A model generated the notes under the pieces. The model searched no databases. It worked only from the letters and a program-made list of their open reading frames with translations, and was not told where the DNA came from. Source: Fibrobacteria bacterium (GTDB lineage Bacteria > Fibrobacterota > Fibrobacteria > UBA11236). Taken from it: a stretch of 45,379 nt of DNA. Below are positions 15,574 to 23,541 of the stretch, piece after piece. How positions within the stretch are numbered: the stretch's first letter is position 1; every line of letters starts with the position of its first letter. Position numbers and translations under genes: made by a program. The stretch is from the NCBI GenBank assembly GCA_021155885.1, contig JAJNBB010000016.1:1-45379 (forward strand), written 5' to 3'.

Positions 15574-16044
15574 ATGGCCGATAAACTTCCCATGAGCCAG
15601 GCGGCTTATGACAAGCTGCTGCAGGATCTCGACAAGCTGAAGAAGGTGGACCGCCCCTGGATCATCGGGGAAATCTCCACGGCCCGCGCCCAGGGCGACC
15701 TTTCCGAGAACGCCGAGTACCATGCCGCGAAGGAAAAGCAGGGCATGATCGAGGACAAGATCCAGGACCTCGAAAGCCGCATCGCGCGCGCCGAGATCAT
15801 GACGCTCGATCCCTCCGCGAGCCCGCACATCATTTTCGGAGCCACCGTCTCGGTGAAGAACCTCGGCACCAGCAAGACCCAGGAGTACACTCTCGTGGGC
15901 TCCGAGGAAGTCGACGTCCTGAGCGGCAAGATCTCGAGCGCTTCCCCCATCGGGCAGGCCCTCCTGAGCAAGAAAAAGGGAGACGTGGTCGAGGTCAACA
16001 TCCCCAAGGGGCTGTTGAAGCTGGAGATTCTCGGCTACCGGTAA
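15574..16044 (+). CDS. greA: Transcription elongation factor GreA
   Basis: A 156-residue GreA, the normal length. It binds the secondary channel of RNA polymerase and stimulates cleavage of backtracked RNA. The N-terminal antiparallel coiled coil (1 to about 75) carries the acidic tip in ARAQGDLSENAEYHAAKE. The C-terminal FKBP-like globular domain contains IIFGATVSVKN, SPIGQALLSKKKGD and VEVNIPKG. AAGGGA precedes the ATG by about four bases. It is co-transcribed with holA, six bases downstream. A terminator in the leader suggests feedback: GreA level could set how often polymerase passes it. Confidence 0.96.
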   Translation: MADKLPMSQAAYDKLLQDLDKLKKVDRPWIIGEISTARAQGDLSENAEYHAAKEKQGMIEDKIQDLESRIARAEIMTLDPSASPHIIFGATVSVKNLGTSKTQEYTLVGSEEVDVLSGKISSASPIGQALLSKKKGDVVEVNIPKGLLKLEILGYR

Positions 16045-16050
16045 GCGCGC

Positions 16051-17019
16051 ATGCCTCTCTACGCTTTTTCCGGGGACGACGACCTGCGCAAGCAGGAGGC
16101 GCTGGACGCCGAGGTCGCGCGCTGGGAATCCTCGGAGCCCGGGGAGCCGCCGGTGCGCGAAGTGCATTTCGGCGAGGAGCTCAACGCGGCCTCCGTGGCG
16201 GAATCCTACGAAACACCCGATCTCTTCGCGCCGCGCAAGCTGCTCATCCTGCGCGGGTACGACAAGACGAACGCCGCGGGGCGCGCGCTCCTCGACAAGG
16301 CCTTCCAGTCCGACAACCCGCAGGTGGCCGTGTTTTTGTCGGCGGAGAAACTGGACGGGCGCCAAGGCTGGGTGGCCGCGCTCAAAAAGGCCGGGCGCCT
16401 CTTCGAGTTCAAGCTTCCCTACGACAACAAAATCCCGGTGTGGCTGACGGAGCGCGCGCAGCAGCGTTACGGCCGCAAGCTCTCCCTGGCCGACGCCAAG
16501 CTCCTGCAGGAAATCGTGGGCAATGAAACCTCGGAGCTCGACCACGAGCTGGAAAAGCTCGACACCTTCCTGGCCAAGGGCAAGCCGGTTTCGGCGGAGG
16601 CCATCCAGGACGTCGTGAGCCCGCTCAAGGTGCATACCATGTTCGAGTTCCAGAAGGCCGCGGGCCTCAAGTCGCCAGCCAATTTCCTGCCCGCCATGCG
16701 CAGCCTGCTGGAACAGGGCGGCGGCGAAAGCGGCATCGGGGCGACGCTCATGCTCTTCAGCCACTTCTTCAAGCTGGCCCGCATCCGCAGCATGCTCGAC
16801 GAGGGGGCCACCGAAACCCAGATCGTCGAGGCCTGCAAGCTCAACCCCTTCCTGCACATCCAGAAGGAGCGCTACCTCGACCAGGCGCGCACCCGCTCGC
16901 TCGCGCGCTGGAAGCAATTGCTCACGCGCATCGCCAGGCTCGAAAGCGAGCTCAAGCAGGGGCGCTATTCGCAGCGCTTCGAAATCGAAATGGCGTTGGC
17001 GGGGGTGGTGCTTAGCTAG
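16051..17019 (+). CDS. holA: DNA polymerase III subunit delta
   Basis: A 322-residue HolA, the clamp-loader subunit that opens the beta sliding clamp. The N-terminal AAA+-like domain starts MPLYAFSGDDDLRKQEALD and includes the beta-binding region LFAPRKLLILRGYDK. The middle has LPYDNKIPVWLTERAQQ, then LLQEIVGNETSELDHELEKL, a family hallmark. The C-terminal collar domain follows with TMFEFQKAAGLK and HFFKLARIRSML. It has no functional Walker A, as expected for delta. It follows greA by six bases and probably relies on the same transcript. A heptamer-repeat site begins right after its stop. Confidence 0.93.
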   Translation: MPLYAFSGDDDLRKQEALDAEVARWESSEPGEPPVREVHFGEELNAASVAESYETPDLFAPRKLLILRGYDKTNAAGRALLDKAFQSDNPQVAVFLSAEKLDGRQGWVAALKKAGRLFEFKLPYDNKIPVWLTERAQQRYGRKLSLADAKLLQEIVGNETSELDHELEKLDTFLAKGKPVSAEAIQDVVSPLKVHTMFEFQKAAGLKSPANFLPAMRSLLEQGGGESGIGATLMLFSHFFKLARIRSMLDEGATETQIVEACKLNPFLHIQKERYLDQARTRSLARWKQLLTRIARLESELKQGRYSQRFEIEMALAGVVLS

Positions 17020-17022
17020 CCG

Positions 17023-17093
17023 TTAGCGGACAGCTTACAGCGAACAGCCGAAAGGTTTAAGCACGCCCGGCTGTCCGCTGTCCGCTGTCAGCT
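17023..17093. repeat. Heptamer-repeat inverted pair, family CTGTNNG
   Basis: Left arm 17023-17054 in units of seven: TTAGCGG ACAGCTT, then ACAGCGA ACAGCCG, then AAAG. Right arm 17069-17093: GGCTGTC CGCTGTC, then CGCTGTC AGCT. The arms are inverted with a 14-base core (GTTTAAGCACGCCC). The right arm runs over the stop codon of the minus-strand gene at 17088. It lies between convergent genes. Confidence 0.75.
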
Positions 17094-17888
17094 CTTCTTC
17101 GTCCCCGGCATCAATCCTTCGTACGCCCTACGGATCTTCCCCATGTCCCCGTACAGATCCAGGAACTCGGCCGCCCATTCGGGATGCAGGACGGCGAGAC
17201 GCTGCACCGTTTGTTCGAGGGCGGCAAAGTCGTTATAGGGGCCGGCCGGACCGGTCACGGGGACCGGGGCCTTCTTCCAGCCGGAAAGCCGCGCGCCGCG
17301 GCGGCGGTAGGCCTCGGCCCGCAGCAGGCGTTCGACCAGTTTGCGGCGCAGGGGCTGCGCGCTTTTGTCGGGGGCCGACGACAGCGCCTCGAGCGAGGCG
17401 CCGTAGGCCTCGCGTTCCGCGGGGGCCAGGCGCGCCGCGTGCCGCTCCAGCAAAGCCGCGGCGCGCGAGCGCGCGGCGGCGTCCCAGCGGGACTTGAGGG
17501 AGGCGAGCGCCGAGGGAGCCGAAGCGGGGGAAACCGGGGCTCTCAGGTGGAGGGGAGCGAGGGCGGCGAGGCCCTTGTCGATGCACGCGCGGCAATGGGC
17601 CGCGACCGTATCGCGGTTTTGCTCCTCGGCCTCGCGGCCCTGGCGCACCAAGGACAGAAAGTAGGCTTGGCGGTGGTCCAGTTGGGAGGGCAGCGCCGCG
17701 CGCACGCGTTCGCCGACCAGGGCCCACGCCGCGCCGATTTCAGCCAAGCGCGCGGCGACCCGCGCGGCCTTCTCTTCTTCAAGGCGCGCCGCGGCCTCCC
17801 GCGCCTCGCGGACCTCGGGAGACTCGGGCTCGGGTTCCGCGACGCGCTTTCGGAAAGGGAAGCCCCGCTTTTTCGCCGGTCCTTCCAT
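17088..17888 (-). CDS. Helical protein of unknown function, third gene of unknown operon
   Basis: A 266-residue protein, very rich in Ala, Arg and Glu. A basic N-terminus (AKKRGFPFRKRVAEPEPE) is followed by a coiled-coil stretch (EAAARLEEEKAARVAARLAE) and then helical segments, including LDHRQAYFLSLVRQGREAEE. There is no signal peptide and no membrane helix. I do not recognise the family with certainty; the central part faintly recalls DUF2894, which in proteobacteria is encoded near DUF802 and DUF3348 proteins, but this is weak. It starts three bases after the stop of the membrane coiled-coil gene with no clear SD, suggesting translational coupling. The stop codon lies in a heptamer repeat. 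Confidence 0.7.
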   Translation of the reverse strand: MEGPAKKRGFPFRKRVAEPEPESPEVREAREAAARLEEEKAARVAARLAEIGAAWALVGERVRAALPSQLDHRQAYFLSLVRQGREAEEQNRDTVAAHCRACIDKGLAALAPLHLRAPVSPASAPSALASLKSRWDAAARSRAAALLERHAARLAPAEREAYGASLEALSSAPDKSAQPLRRKLVERLLRAEAYRRRGARLSGWKKAPVPVTGPAGPYNDFAALEQTVQRLAVLHPEWAAEFLDLYGDMGKIRRAYEGLMPGTKKS

Positions 17889-17891
17889 GGC

Positions 17892-19160
17892 TTATGCCTG
17901 GGAGCCTTCGGGGCGCGCGCCGGCCTTGTCCAGGGCCTCGAGCAGGGATTCCTGGGCCTTGAGCGCGGTTTCCTCGAGCAATTCGGCGGAGCGTTCCTCG
18001 AAGGCGCGGATGGCCGCTTCCATCTTGTGCAGCAGCGCCTCCTGGCCCTGGGAATACGTGGCAAGGGATTGCAGGCGGTCGAGTACGCCGCCGAGCCCCT
18101 GGTGGAACATGTCGACCGTGGCGCGCCATTCGGCCTGCGCGGCGGCGGAATCCTCGCCGCCCTGGCGAAGCCCCTGAAGGGCCGCCTCGATCTTGCCGGC
18201 CGCCCCCGAAAGGCTTTCGAGCCACTGCGCGGCCTGGTCGGCGCTGGCGCGCAGGCGCGTCTCGGCCTCGGCGCCCAGGGATTTCACGGCATCGCCCGCC
18301 GAGGCCAATCCCTTGAGGAGGGCCTCGGAAGTTTCCGCCGCCGCCCTCTCGGTTTGCGCGGCGAACTTTTGAGCGGACGCGTCCCAGGCGGCGGCCAGCT
18401 TCTCCGTCAGATCGCGCGCCTTCTCCAGCTGGATGTCGGCGGCGGCCTGGAACTTCTCCGCGGCGGCGGCCGAAACCTCGGCCAGGGCGGAGCGCCCCGA
18501 GGCGTCGCGCTCGCCGATCTCCTTGTGGAGGAGGGCGCCCTGTTCGCGCAGTTTTTCCAATAGTGACGCGGAGGACGCGGCCCACTCCTGCTGCGCGGAC
18601 CGCAAGGACGCGAGCGCGTCGGCCATTTCGCGCAGGCCCTTGGCCCGTTCCTCGCGGTCGTCGCGCAGCGCGCCGGTAAGCCCGGACAGCGACGCCTCGA
18701 TGCGCTCGGAGAGCGCGGGAGCCAGCGGTTTGAACCCGGCGGTGATGCCGCCCTCAAGCGCCTCGCGCAGCTCGCGCGCCTGGCGCTCCTGGTCGGCGCG
18801 GCGGCCCGCGGCCTCGCGCTCGGCCACCCGCACGCTTTCCTCCATCAGGGAGCGGGGCATGTCGTGCATGCGGTCCTGGAGCCGGTCCACGGAATCCTTG
18901 AGCGTCTGCTGGCTGCGCAGCGAACGCGTGTGCGCCTTGCCGAGGCTGAACGCCATCGCGGCGCTCAGGAGGCCCAGGATGCCGGTGATGAAGTAAGCGT
19001 CCGCGCGCGCGGGGCGCTTGATCGCCAGGCGCGTGGTGCCCAGGTAAAAGCACAATGCCGCCATGACGAGGCCGCCCCACAGAAAGACGGTATAGGGGTT
19101 GCGGCCCTTGGCCGGGACGGCCGCCGCGGGCGTTGCGGGGGTGATGTTTTCTTCAGACAT
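17892..19160 (-). CDS. Two-helix membrane protein with long coiled coil
   Basis: A 422-residue protein. After a Pro/Ala-rich N-terminus come two membrane helices, about residues 24-42 (VFLWGGLVMAALCFYLGTT) and 54-74 (AYFITGILGLLSAAMAFSLG), then some 340 residues of Ala/Glu/Arg-rich coiled coil to the end. No enzymatic motif is visible. The layout (short hairpin in the membrane, long cytoplasmic or periplasmic rod) recalls MotA/ExbB-associated or ZorA-like rods and DUF802 proteins, without clear sequence identity. GGAG lies nine bases before the ATG. The gene sits between two soluble helical proteins (gaps of 18 and 3 bases), which suggests that the three form one complex. Confidence 0.8.
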   Translation of the reverse strand: MSEENITPATPAAAVPAKGRNPYTVFLWGGLVMAALCFYLGTTRLAIKRPARADAYFITGILGLLSAAMAFSLGKAHTRSLRSQQTLKDSVDRLQDRMHDMPRSLMEESVRVAEREAAGRRADQERQARELREALEGGITAGFKPLAPALSERIEASLSGLTGALRDDREERAKGLREMADALASLRSAQQEWAASSASLLEKLREQGALLHKEIGERDASGRSALAEVSAAAAEKFQAAADIQLEKARDLTEKLAAAWDASAQKFAAQTERAAAETSEALLKGLASAGDAVKSLGAEAETRLRASADQAAQWLESLSGAAGKIEAALQGLRQGGEDSAAAQAEWRATVDMFHQGLGGVLDRLQSLATYSQGQEALLHKMEAAIRAFEERSAELLEETALKAQESLLEALDKAGARPEGSQA

Positions 19161-19178
19161 TTATGAATACTCCGTAGA

Positions 19179-20045
19179 TTAAACCGCGGGCGCTTCCGCA
19201 ACCGGAAGTCCGCGCAAGAACAAATCCCATTTCCGCTCGTAATGCTCCAGCATGGCCAGCGAAAGCTTTTCGGCCAGCGCGGACAGCGCCCGCATGAATC
19301 CCGAGAACCCGTTGCCGGCAAGGCCGGAGGCCGTCCACGGGTGCAAGGTCCCGTGTACCAGGGCCGCGGCATCGGGAAACACCCGCGTTTCCCACTTCAC
19401 CGCCGCGCGCACGAAGGCTTCCTCGGCCACGTCTCCCAGCGCGAGGCGCATCGCCTTCCAGGCGTCGAACTCCGCGTCGCGCAGCGCCGCCTCCAGCACC
19501 GGAAGCAGGCGCGTGGCGTCGTCCTCCGCGGCCACGGCGTGGGCGTGCCACTCGGCGGCGAAAGAGGCCTGGAAGGCCTGCAGGCGGCCCGCCAGCGAGG
19601 CCCATTGCCGGGCGCAGTCGGTGGCCATGTCGTGCGCGGTCTGCAAATACAGCATGCGCGCTTCCTTGCGCCCGCCCTTCCCCGTCAATACCACGCCCGT
19701 CGCGACGGCCGACGCGTCCTCGGGCGGCCGGTAGGCTTCGATCCATTGGTTGCGGACGAGGAACGGCAGCAGCGCCTTGGCTTCCAGCCGCGCCTCCCAC
19801 TTTTCGCGGAACTCCGCGAACTTCAGCCGGGTCTCACGGCGCAGATCCTCCAGGATCCGGTGCGTCCCGCGCATCACGCCCGCCGAGCCTTGCAGGCGAA
19901 CCGCCTCGGTGCGGTCCAGCAAGGTGCGCAGCAGCAAGGTATGGCGGGCATCCATCCAGCCCGCTAAGGTTCCCAAAACCTCCGCGTCCGAAACGGCGGC
20001 CGCGGGCTCCGCGGGCCGCGACGAGGCGGTGCGCCATGCGGCCAT
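19179..20045 (-). CDS. Helical protein of unknown function, first gene of unknown operon
   Basis: A 288-residue, mostly alpha-helical soluble protein. The ATG at 20045 is chosen because GGTGG lies upstream and a TATATT box near 20097 would place the transcript start before it; a TTG at 20096 would add 17 residues. Conserved-looking stretches are LAGWMDARHTLLLRTLLDR, RETRLKFAEFREKWEARLE and LSLAMLEHYERKWDLFLRG. There is no known domain; the middle faintly recalls DUF3348. No signal peptide or membrane helix. First gene of the operon with the membrane coiled-coil protein 18 bases downstream. It is divergent from the DoxX-like gene. Confidence 0.7.
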   Translation of the reverse strand: MAAWRTASSRPAEPAAAVSDAEVLGTLAGWMDARHTLLLRTLLDRTEAVRLQGSAGVMRGTHRILEDLRRETRLKFAEFREKWEARLEAKALLPFLVRNQWIEAYRPPEDASAVATGVVLTGKGGRKEARMLYLQTAHDMATDCARQWASLAGRLQAFQASFAAEWHAHAVAAEDDATRLLPVLEAALRDAEFDAWKAMRLALGDVAEEAFVRAAVKWETRVFPDAAALVHGTLHPWTASGLAGNGFSGFMRALSALAEKLSLAMLEHYERKWDLFLRGLPVAEAPAV

Positions 20046-20193
20046 GCTTTTTTCCACCGGATGCGGCAAAACGACCTCGGGTTGGGGAACCGCCAAATAT
20101 ATTCACCGGGGGACCCGGCCCCCATTTGTTTTAGCAGGATTCTAAGGGGTTTTGGAGGTTTTTCGACGATTTTCGGGGAATCCGCGGGGACGT

Positions 20194-20223
20194 CGACTTT
20201 CGCGCGGGGAATCCTGTTATACT
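20194..20223 (+). promoter_or_regulatory. Promoter of the DoxX-like gene
   Basis: TATACT (20218-20223) lies exactly six bases before the ATG at 20230, so the transcript would begin on the start codon. CGACTT (20194-20199) is a possible weak -35 with 18-base spacing. No SD is possible between the box and the ATG, which supports a leaderless mRNA. Confidence 0.55.
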
Positions 20224-20229
20224 CCGGGA

Positions 20230-20676
20230 ATGCCCTCCACCCTGAAACTCCTGCGCCTGCTTTTCAAGATCGCGTTCGCGGCCTTCTTCATCGTCGGAGG
20301 CGTCAACCACTTCCGGGATCCCCAGTTCTATCTGGAGATGATGCCGCACTGGATCCCCTGGCACCTTATGCTGGTTTACCTGACCGGCGTCCTCGAAATC
20401 GCGCTAGGGGCGTTGCTCCTGATCCCGAGCCTCGCGCGGACCGCGGCTTGGGGATTGATCGCGTTGCTGGTGGTGATTTTTCCAGCCAACATTCACATGG
20501 CGCTGCATGCGGAACTTTTTCCGGAGTTCAGCCCGGTGGTTCTGTGGATCCGGCTTCCCTTCCAGGGCCTGCTGATCGCGATCGCCTATGCCTACACGAT
20601 AGATCCGGAGCGTCGGAAGCCGCGATTCAGGCATCGGCGCAAACATTCCCGGGCGTTTTCGGAAACTAGCGCTTAG
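20230..20676 (+). CDS. DoxX-like membrane protein
   Basis: A 148-residue protein with four predicted membrane helices, matching small DoxX-family proteins. Motifs include FFIVGGVNHFRDPQFYLEMM near the first helix, then YLTGVLEIALGALLLIP and LLVVIFPANIHMALH. Family members are associated with quinone or thiol redox reactions, but most have no assigned role. The C-terminus is strongly basic (RRKPRFRHRRKHSR) and presumably cytoplasmic. It is a single gene with its own promoter. Its last 11 bases overlap the 3' end of the convergent pseudouridine synthase gene. Confidence 0.8.
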   Translation: MPSTLKLLRLLFKIAFAAFFIVGGVNHFRDPQFYLEMMPHWIPWHLMLVYLTGVLEIALGALLLIPSLARTAAWGLIALLVVIFPANIHMALHAELFPEFSPVVLWIRLPFQGLLIAIAYAYTIDPERRKPRFRHRRKHSRAFSETSA

Positions 20677-21733
20677 CCACCACCTCCCTCAAGTCCTCCG
20701 GCAACGGCGCTTTGAAAACCTTTTTGACGCCGTGGTCCGTCCAGGCCAGCTCTTCCGCGTGCAGGAAAAGCCGCTTGAGCCCCAGCTGCTTGAGCCGCTC
20801 CCGCGCCGCCGCAGGCTTGTCGTAACGCGTGTCGCCCACGATGGGATGGCCGATGTGCGCCAGATGGGCGCGGATCTGGTGCATCCTCCCGGTCTCGATC
20901 GTGACCTGAAGCAGCGCGTGGTCGCCGAGGGTTTTCAAGGTTTTATAATGCGTGACGGAACGCTTTCCTTCGCCTTCCTCGGCGATGAGGGACTTCGCGC
21001 CCGAGGGGTTGTCGTCGCGCTCCAGGGCCGCGTCGATCGTGCCCGCCGGGGGCTGCGGGCGGCCCGCGACGAGCGCCAGGTAGCGCTTGCGGATGCGCCC
21101 GTCGCGCAAGGCCGCCGTGAGCTCGCGCAGCTTCGAACCGGTTTTCGCGATCAGCAAAACCCCTGAGGTGTCCTTGTCCAGGCGATGAACGAGCGAAGGC
21201 TGGAACAACTCGTTCCCCCACCCCGGCTCCAGGCCCTCGCGCGAGCCGGCGAACAACAGGTCTTCCAGGGGCGCGTCCACGGGCGCCCCTTCCCTTTTCT
21301 TCCTCGACGACGCCGGTCCGGCTCCGGAGGACAAGTAGGCGCGCGCGCGCTCGATCAGCGACGCGCCGGGAAGGATCCCGCTGCCGGGGTGGGCGGCGAC
21401 GCCCGCGGGCTTGTCCACCACCAGCAGTTCGTAGTCTTCGAAGAGAATGTCCGGAGGCGGGTAGGAAGCGGCGGCGCGCGCCTTCCCCGGTCCGGGGGCG
21501 GCCTTCACCTCCTCGTGGGAGGCGGCTTCCTCGTCCCGCACGCCGAACACGCGCAGCACGTCCCCCGCCCGCAGGAGGTAACCCTGCTCGATCGCCTTTT
21601 TGGAGACCTTGATTTCCTTGCGCCGGAACAGCGACTGCAGGCGGCCGGAAGACAACTGGGGCAGGTAACGCCGGAGATACCTCTCCGCGCGCTGGCCCGC
21701 GTCGTTGGGAGAGATGGTGACTTCAACGAGCAT
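20666..21733 (-). CDS. RluA-family 23S rRNA pseudouridine synthase
   Basis: A 355-residue enzyme. An N-terminal S4 RNA-binding domain (AERYLRRYLPQLSSGRLQSL and the following 40 residues) precedes the RluA catalytic domain. The catalytic Asp is in HRLDKDTSGVLLIAKT; other motifs are VDKPAGVAAHPGSG, GRMHQIRAHLAHIGHPIVGD and LFLHAEELAW. Family members RluC and RluD modify 23S rRNA helices; which position applies is not certain. An insert of about 45 residues rich in Ser/Arg/Lys (SSGAGPASSRKKREGA) sits between the first two motifs. The ATG at 21733 begins homology; there is no SD. A heptamer repeat starts eight bases upstream. Confidence 0.88.
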   Translation of the reverse strand: MLVEVTISPNDAGQRAERYLRRYLPQLSSGRLQSLFRRKEIKVSKKAIEQGYLLRAGDVLRVFGVRDEEAASHEEVKAAPGPGKARAAASYPPPDILFEDYELLVVDKPAGVAAHPGSGILPGASLIERARAYLSSGAGPASSRKKREGAPVDAPLEDLLFAGSREGLEPGWGNELFQPSLVHRLDKDTSGVLLIAKTGSKLRELTAALRDGRIRKRYLALVAGRPQPPAGTIDAALERDDNPSGAKSLIAEEGEGKRSVTHYKTLKTLGDHALLQVTIETGRMHQIRAHLAHIGHPIVGDTRYDKPAAARERLKQLGLKRLFLHAEELAWTDHGVKKVFKAPLPEDLREVVAKR

Positions 21734-21741
21734 GGGAGGCC

Positions 21742-21783
21742 AGGGAAGAGGTGACAGGGTACAGGGAACAGGGAACAAGCAAT
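21742..21783. repeat. Heptamer repeat, single arm, family AGGGAAC
   Basis: Six units of seven on the plus strand: AGGGAAG AGGTGAC, then AGGGTAC AGGGAAC, then AGGGAAC AAGCAAT. It lies between the FAD-dependent protein gene and the pseudouridine synthase gene. No inverted partner arm is seen. It is the same family as the site at 43076-43182. Confidence 0.75.
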
Positions 21784-21796
21784 GCGCGGATCGGGC

Positions 21797-23371
21797 TCAT
21801 GGGGCCTTCCATTCCGAGACGAAGTCGGCGAGGCGGAAGCCGTCGGCGCCCGACGAGACAATCCCTCCCGAATACCCCGCGCCCTCGCCGATGGGATACA
21901 GGCGCGCGACGTTCACCGACTCCAGCGTGTCGGGCTTGCGCGGGATGCGCACGGGCGAGGACGTGCGCGACTCGGGCCCGATGATGAACCCGGTCTTGAT
22001 GAAGCCGGGAATCTTGCGCTCGAAGTCGAGAAACGATTCGTACAGGGAATTCGCGACCTGGGAGTCGAAGAGTTCCCAAAAGTTGGCCCAGCGCATGGGT
22101 TTCTGAAAGGACGTTTTGGGGAAGTCCCCGCTGTCCAGGCGTTTCCCGACATAGGCGGCGATGGTTTGCACGGGGAACCGGTATTCCCCGCCGCCGAGGG
22201 CGTAGGCGTCCCGCTCGAGCCGGCGCTGGTAGTCCACGCCCGCCAGCACGCCTCCGGGCAGGGCGTCGACGTTCACGGTGGCGACCACCGCGGAATTGGC
22301 GAAGGGAGTCGCGCGGTTGGAATAGCTCATGCCGTTGGTGAACAGCGCGCCCTCGGCATCCGCGCAGGGAACGACCACGCCGCCGGGGCACATGCAGAAG
22401 GAATAGGCGGCGTCCCCCGCGGCGTTCTGCCAGGTCAGGAAATACTCCGCCGCGCCCACCGCGCCCGCGTCCACCTGGTCGCCCAGCTGGCGCTTGTTGA
22501 TCAGCTCCTGGGGATGCTCGACGCGCACGCCGACGGCGAAGGCCTTGCGCTCCATCGCCACCCCGCGGGCCTCCAGCGCCTTGTACAGGGCGTGCGCCGA
22601 CAGACCGGGCGCGAGCACCACGGCGTCGAAGGGCAGAGCATCGCCGTTTACCACCACGCCCCGGCAGGTACCGTCCTCCACAACCAGGTCGGAGACTTCG
22701 GTCTCGAAGCGGAACTCGCAGCCCGCCTCCTCGCAATGCACGCGAAACTTGTCCACGATGAATTGCAGGCGGTCGGTGCCGATGTGCGGGTGGTGCAGGT
22801 ATTCGATCGACGGGTCCGCTCCCGAGGCCACCAATTCCCCGAGGAAGGCCGCGGTATGCTCGTTGCGCGTGCGGGCCGTGAGCTTCCCGTCGCTGAAGGT
22901 CCCCGCGCCGCCCAGGCCGAAAAGAATATTGGACTTGGCGTCGAACTTGTTCTGCTTGATGAACAGCCGGATGTCGCGAAAGCGCGGGATGACGGCCCGG
23001 CCCATTTCGAACACCGTGACCTTGTACCCCTTGCGGGCCAATCCCAGCGCGGCCCCGAGGCCCGCGGGCCCGCTGCCCACGATCGCGACCGAAGGCCCGG
23101 GCAGCGGCCGGCGGGAGGCCGCCGCTTCGACCGGCGGCTGGACCACCGAAACGCGGGGATGCTGCAGCGGCCGCGCGCAGGAGAATTCGACCGCGTAGCG
23201 CCACAGCGGCCGGTTGCGCGCGCGCGCGTCCAGCGACTTGCGCACGATGCGCAGGTCCGACAGGGAGTTCACCGGGATGCGCAGAAATTCGGCGACCGTG
23301 CGCGCGAGGGCCTCCTCGGGCGTCCCCACCGCCAGGGCGATTTCACGAACGATGTAGCGGGGAGAAGACAT
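21797..23371 (-). CDS. FAD-dependent dehydrogenase-like protein (COG2509 type)
   Basis: A 524-residue flavoprotein. After an N-terminal alpha/beta domain (about 1-90; includes EEALARTVAEFLRIP and VRKSLDARARNRP), a Rossmann fold starts at VAIVGSGPAGLGAALGLARK with the acidic ribose-binding residue in VTVFE. Later motifs are FGLGGAGTFSDGKLTARTRN, VVLAPGLSAHALYKAL and, near the C-terminus, a second FAD contact, PIGEGAGYSGGIVSSGADG. Members are widespread in bacteria and annotated only as FAD-dependent or NAD(P)/FAD-dependent proteins. The function is unknown. The ATG abuts the left arm of a heptamer repeat, so the 5' leader is repeat sequence and lacks an SD. Confidence 0.88.
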   Translation of the reverse strand: MSSPRYIVREIALAVGTPEEALARTVAEFLRIPVNSLSDLRIVRKSLDARARNRPLWRYAVEFSCARPLQHPRVSVVQPPVEAAASRRPLPGPSVAIVGSGPAGLGAALGLARKGYKVTVFEMGRAVIPRFRDIRLFIKQNKFDAKSNILFGLGGAGTFSDGKLTARTRNEHTAAFLGELVASGADPSIEYLHHPHIGTDRLQFIVDKFRVHCEEAGCEFRFETEVSDLVVEDGTCRGVVVNGDALPFDAVVLAPGLSAHALYKALEARGVAMERKAFAVGVRVEHPQELINKRQLGDQVDAGAVGAAEYFLTWQNAAGDAAYSFCMCPGGVVVPCADAEGALFTNGMSYSNRATPFANSAVVATVNVDALPGGVLAGVDYQRRLERDAYALGGGEYRFPVQTIAAYVGKRLDSGDFPKTSFQKPMRWANFWELFDSQVANSLYESFLDFERKIPGFIKTGFIIGPESRTSSPVRIPRKPDTLESVNVARLYPIGEGAGYSGGIVSSGADGFRLADFVSEWKAP

Positions 23372-23541
23372 TAGCTATTAGCAGACAGCAAACAGCCGAA
23401 AGCGCGATTCGAAGCGGTGACGATGAAAGGAAGCGACACGGACATGCCTGTTAAAAGTACTACCTGCAAGACTCCACCCTACCTTTCGGCTAATTGCTGT
23501 TTGCTGTTTGCTGTCCGCTGTCCGTTGTCCGCTGTCCGCTA
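23371..23541. repeat. Heptamer-repeat inverted pair, family CTGTNNG (long)
   Basis: Left arm 23371-23402: TTAGCTA TTAGCAG, then ACAGCAA ACAGCCG, then AAAG. Right arm 23483-23538 is eight units: CTTTCGG CTAATTG, then CTGTTTG twice, then CTGTCCG twice, then TTGTCCG CTGTCCG, followed by CTAA. The left arm reverse complemented has the same grammar (CTTTCGG, CTGTNNG units, CTAA). The right arm ends exactly where the rlmH stop codon begins. The 80-base core holds no gene. Confidence 0.85.

Noticed and set aside
15206-15595. A possible 129-residue gene starting TTG between argJ and greA
   Set aside because: No ribosome-binding site or known domain; it runs through a strong terminator and over the greA start codon. 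The first 45 residues look protein-like, so a shorter product cannot be fully excluded.
17892-19160. ZorA or MotA-type proton channel subunit
   Set aside because: Only two membrane helices and no conserved channel Thr/Ala motif; no MotB, ZorB or ExbD-like partner is encoded next to it.
20046-20096. TTG start for the first gene of the unknown operon
   Set aside because: It lacks a Shine-Dalgarno sequence and lies at the probable transcription start; the ATG at 20045 fits better.
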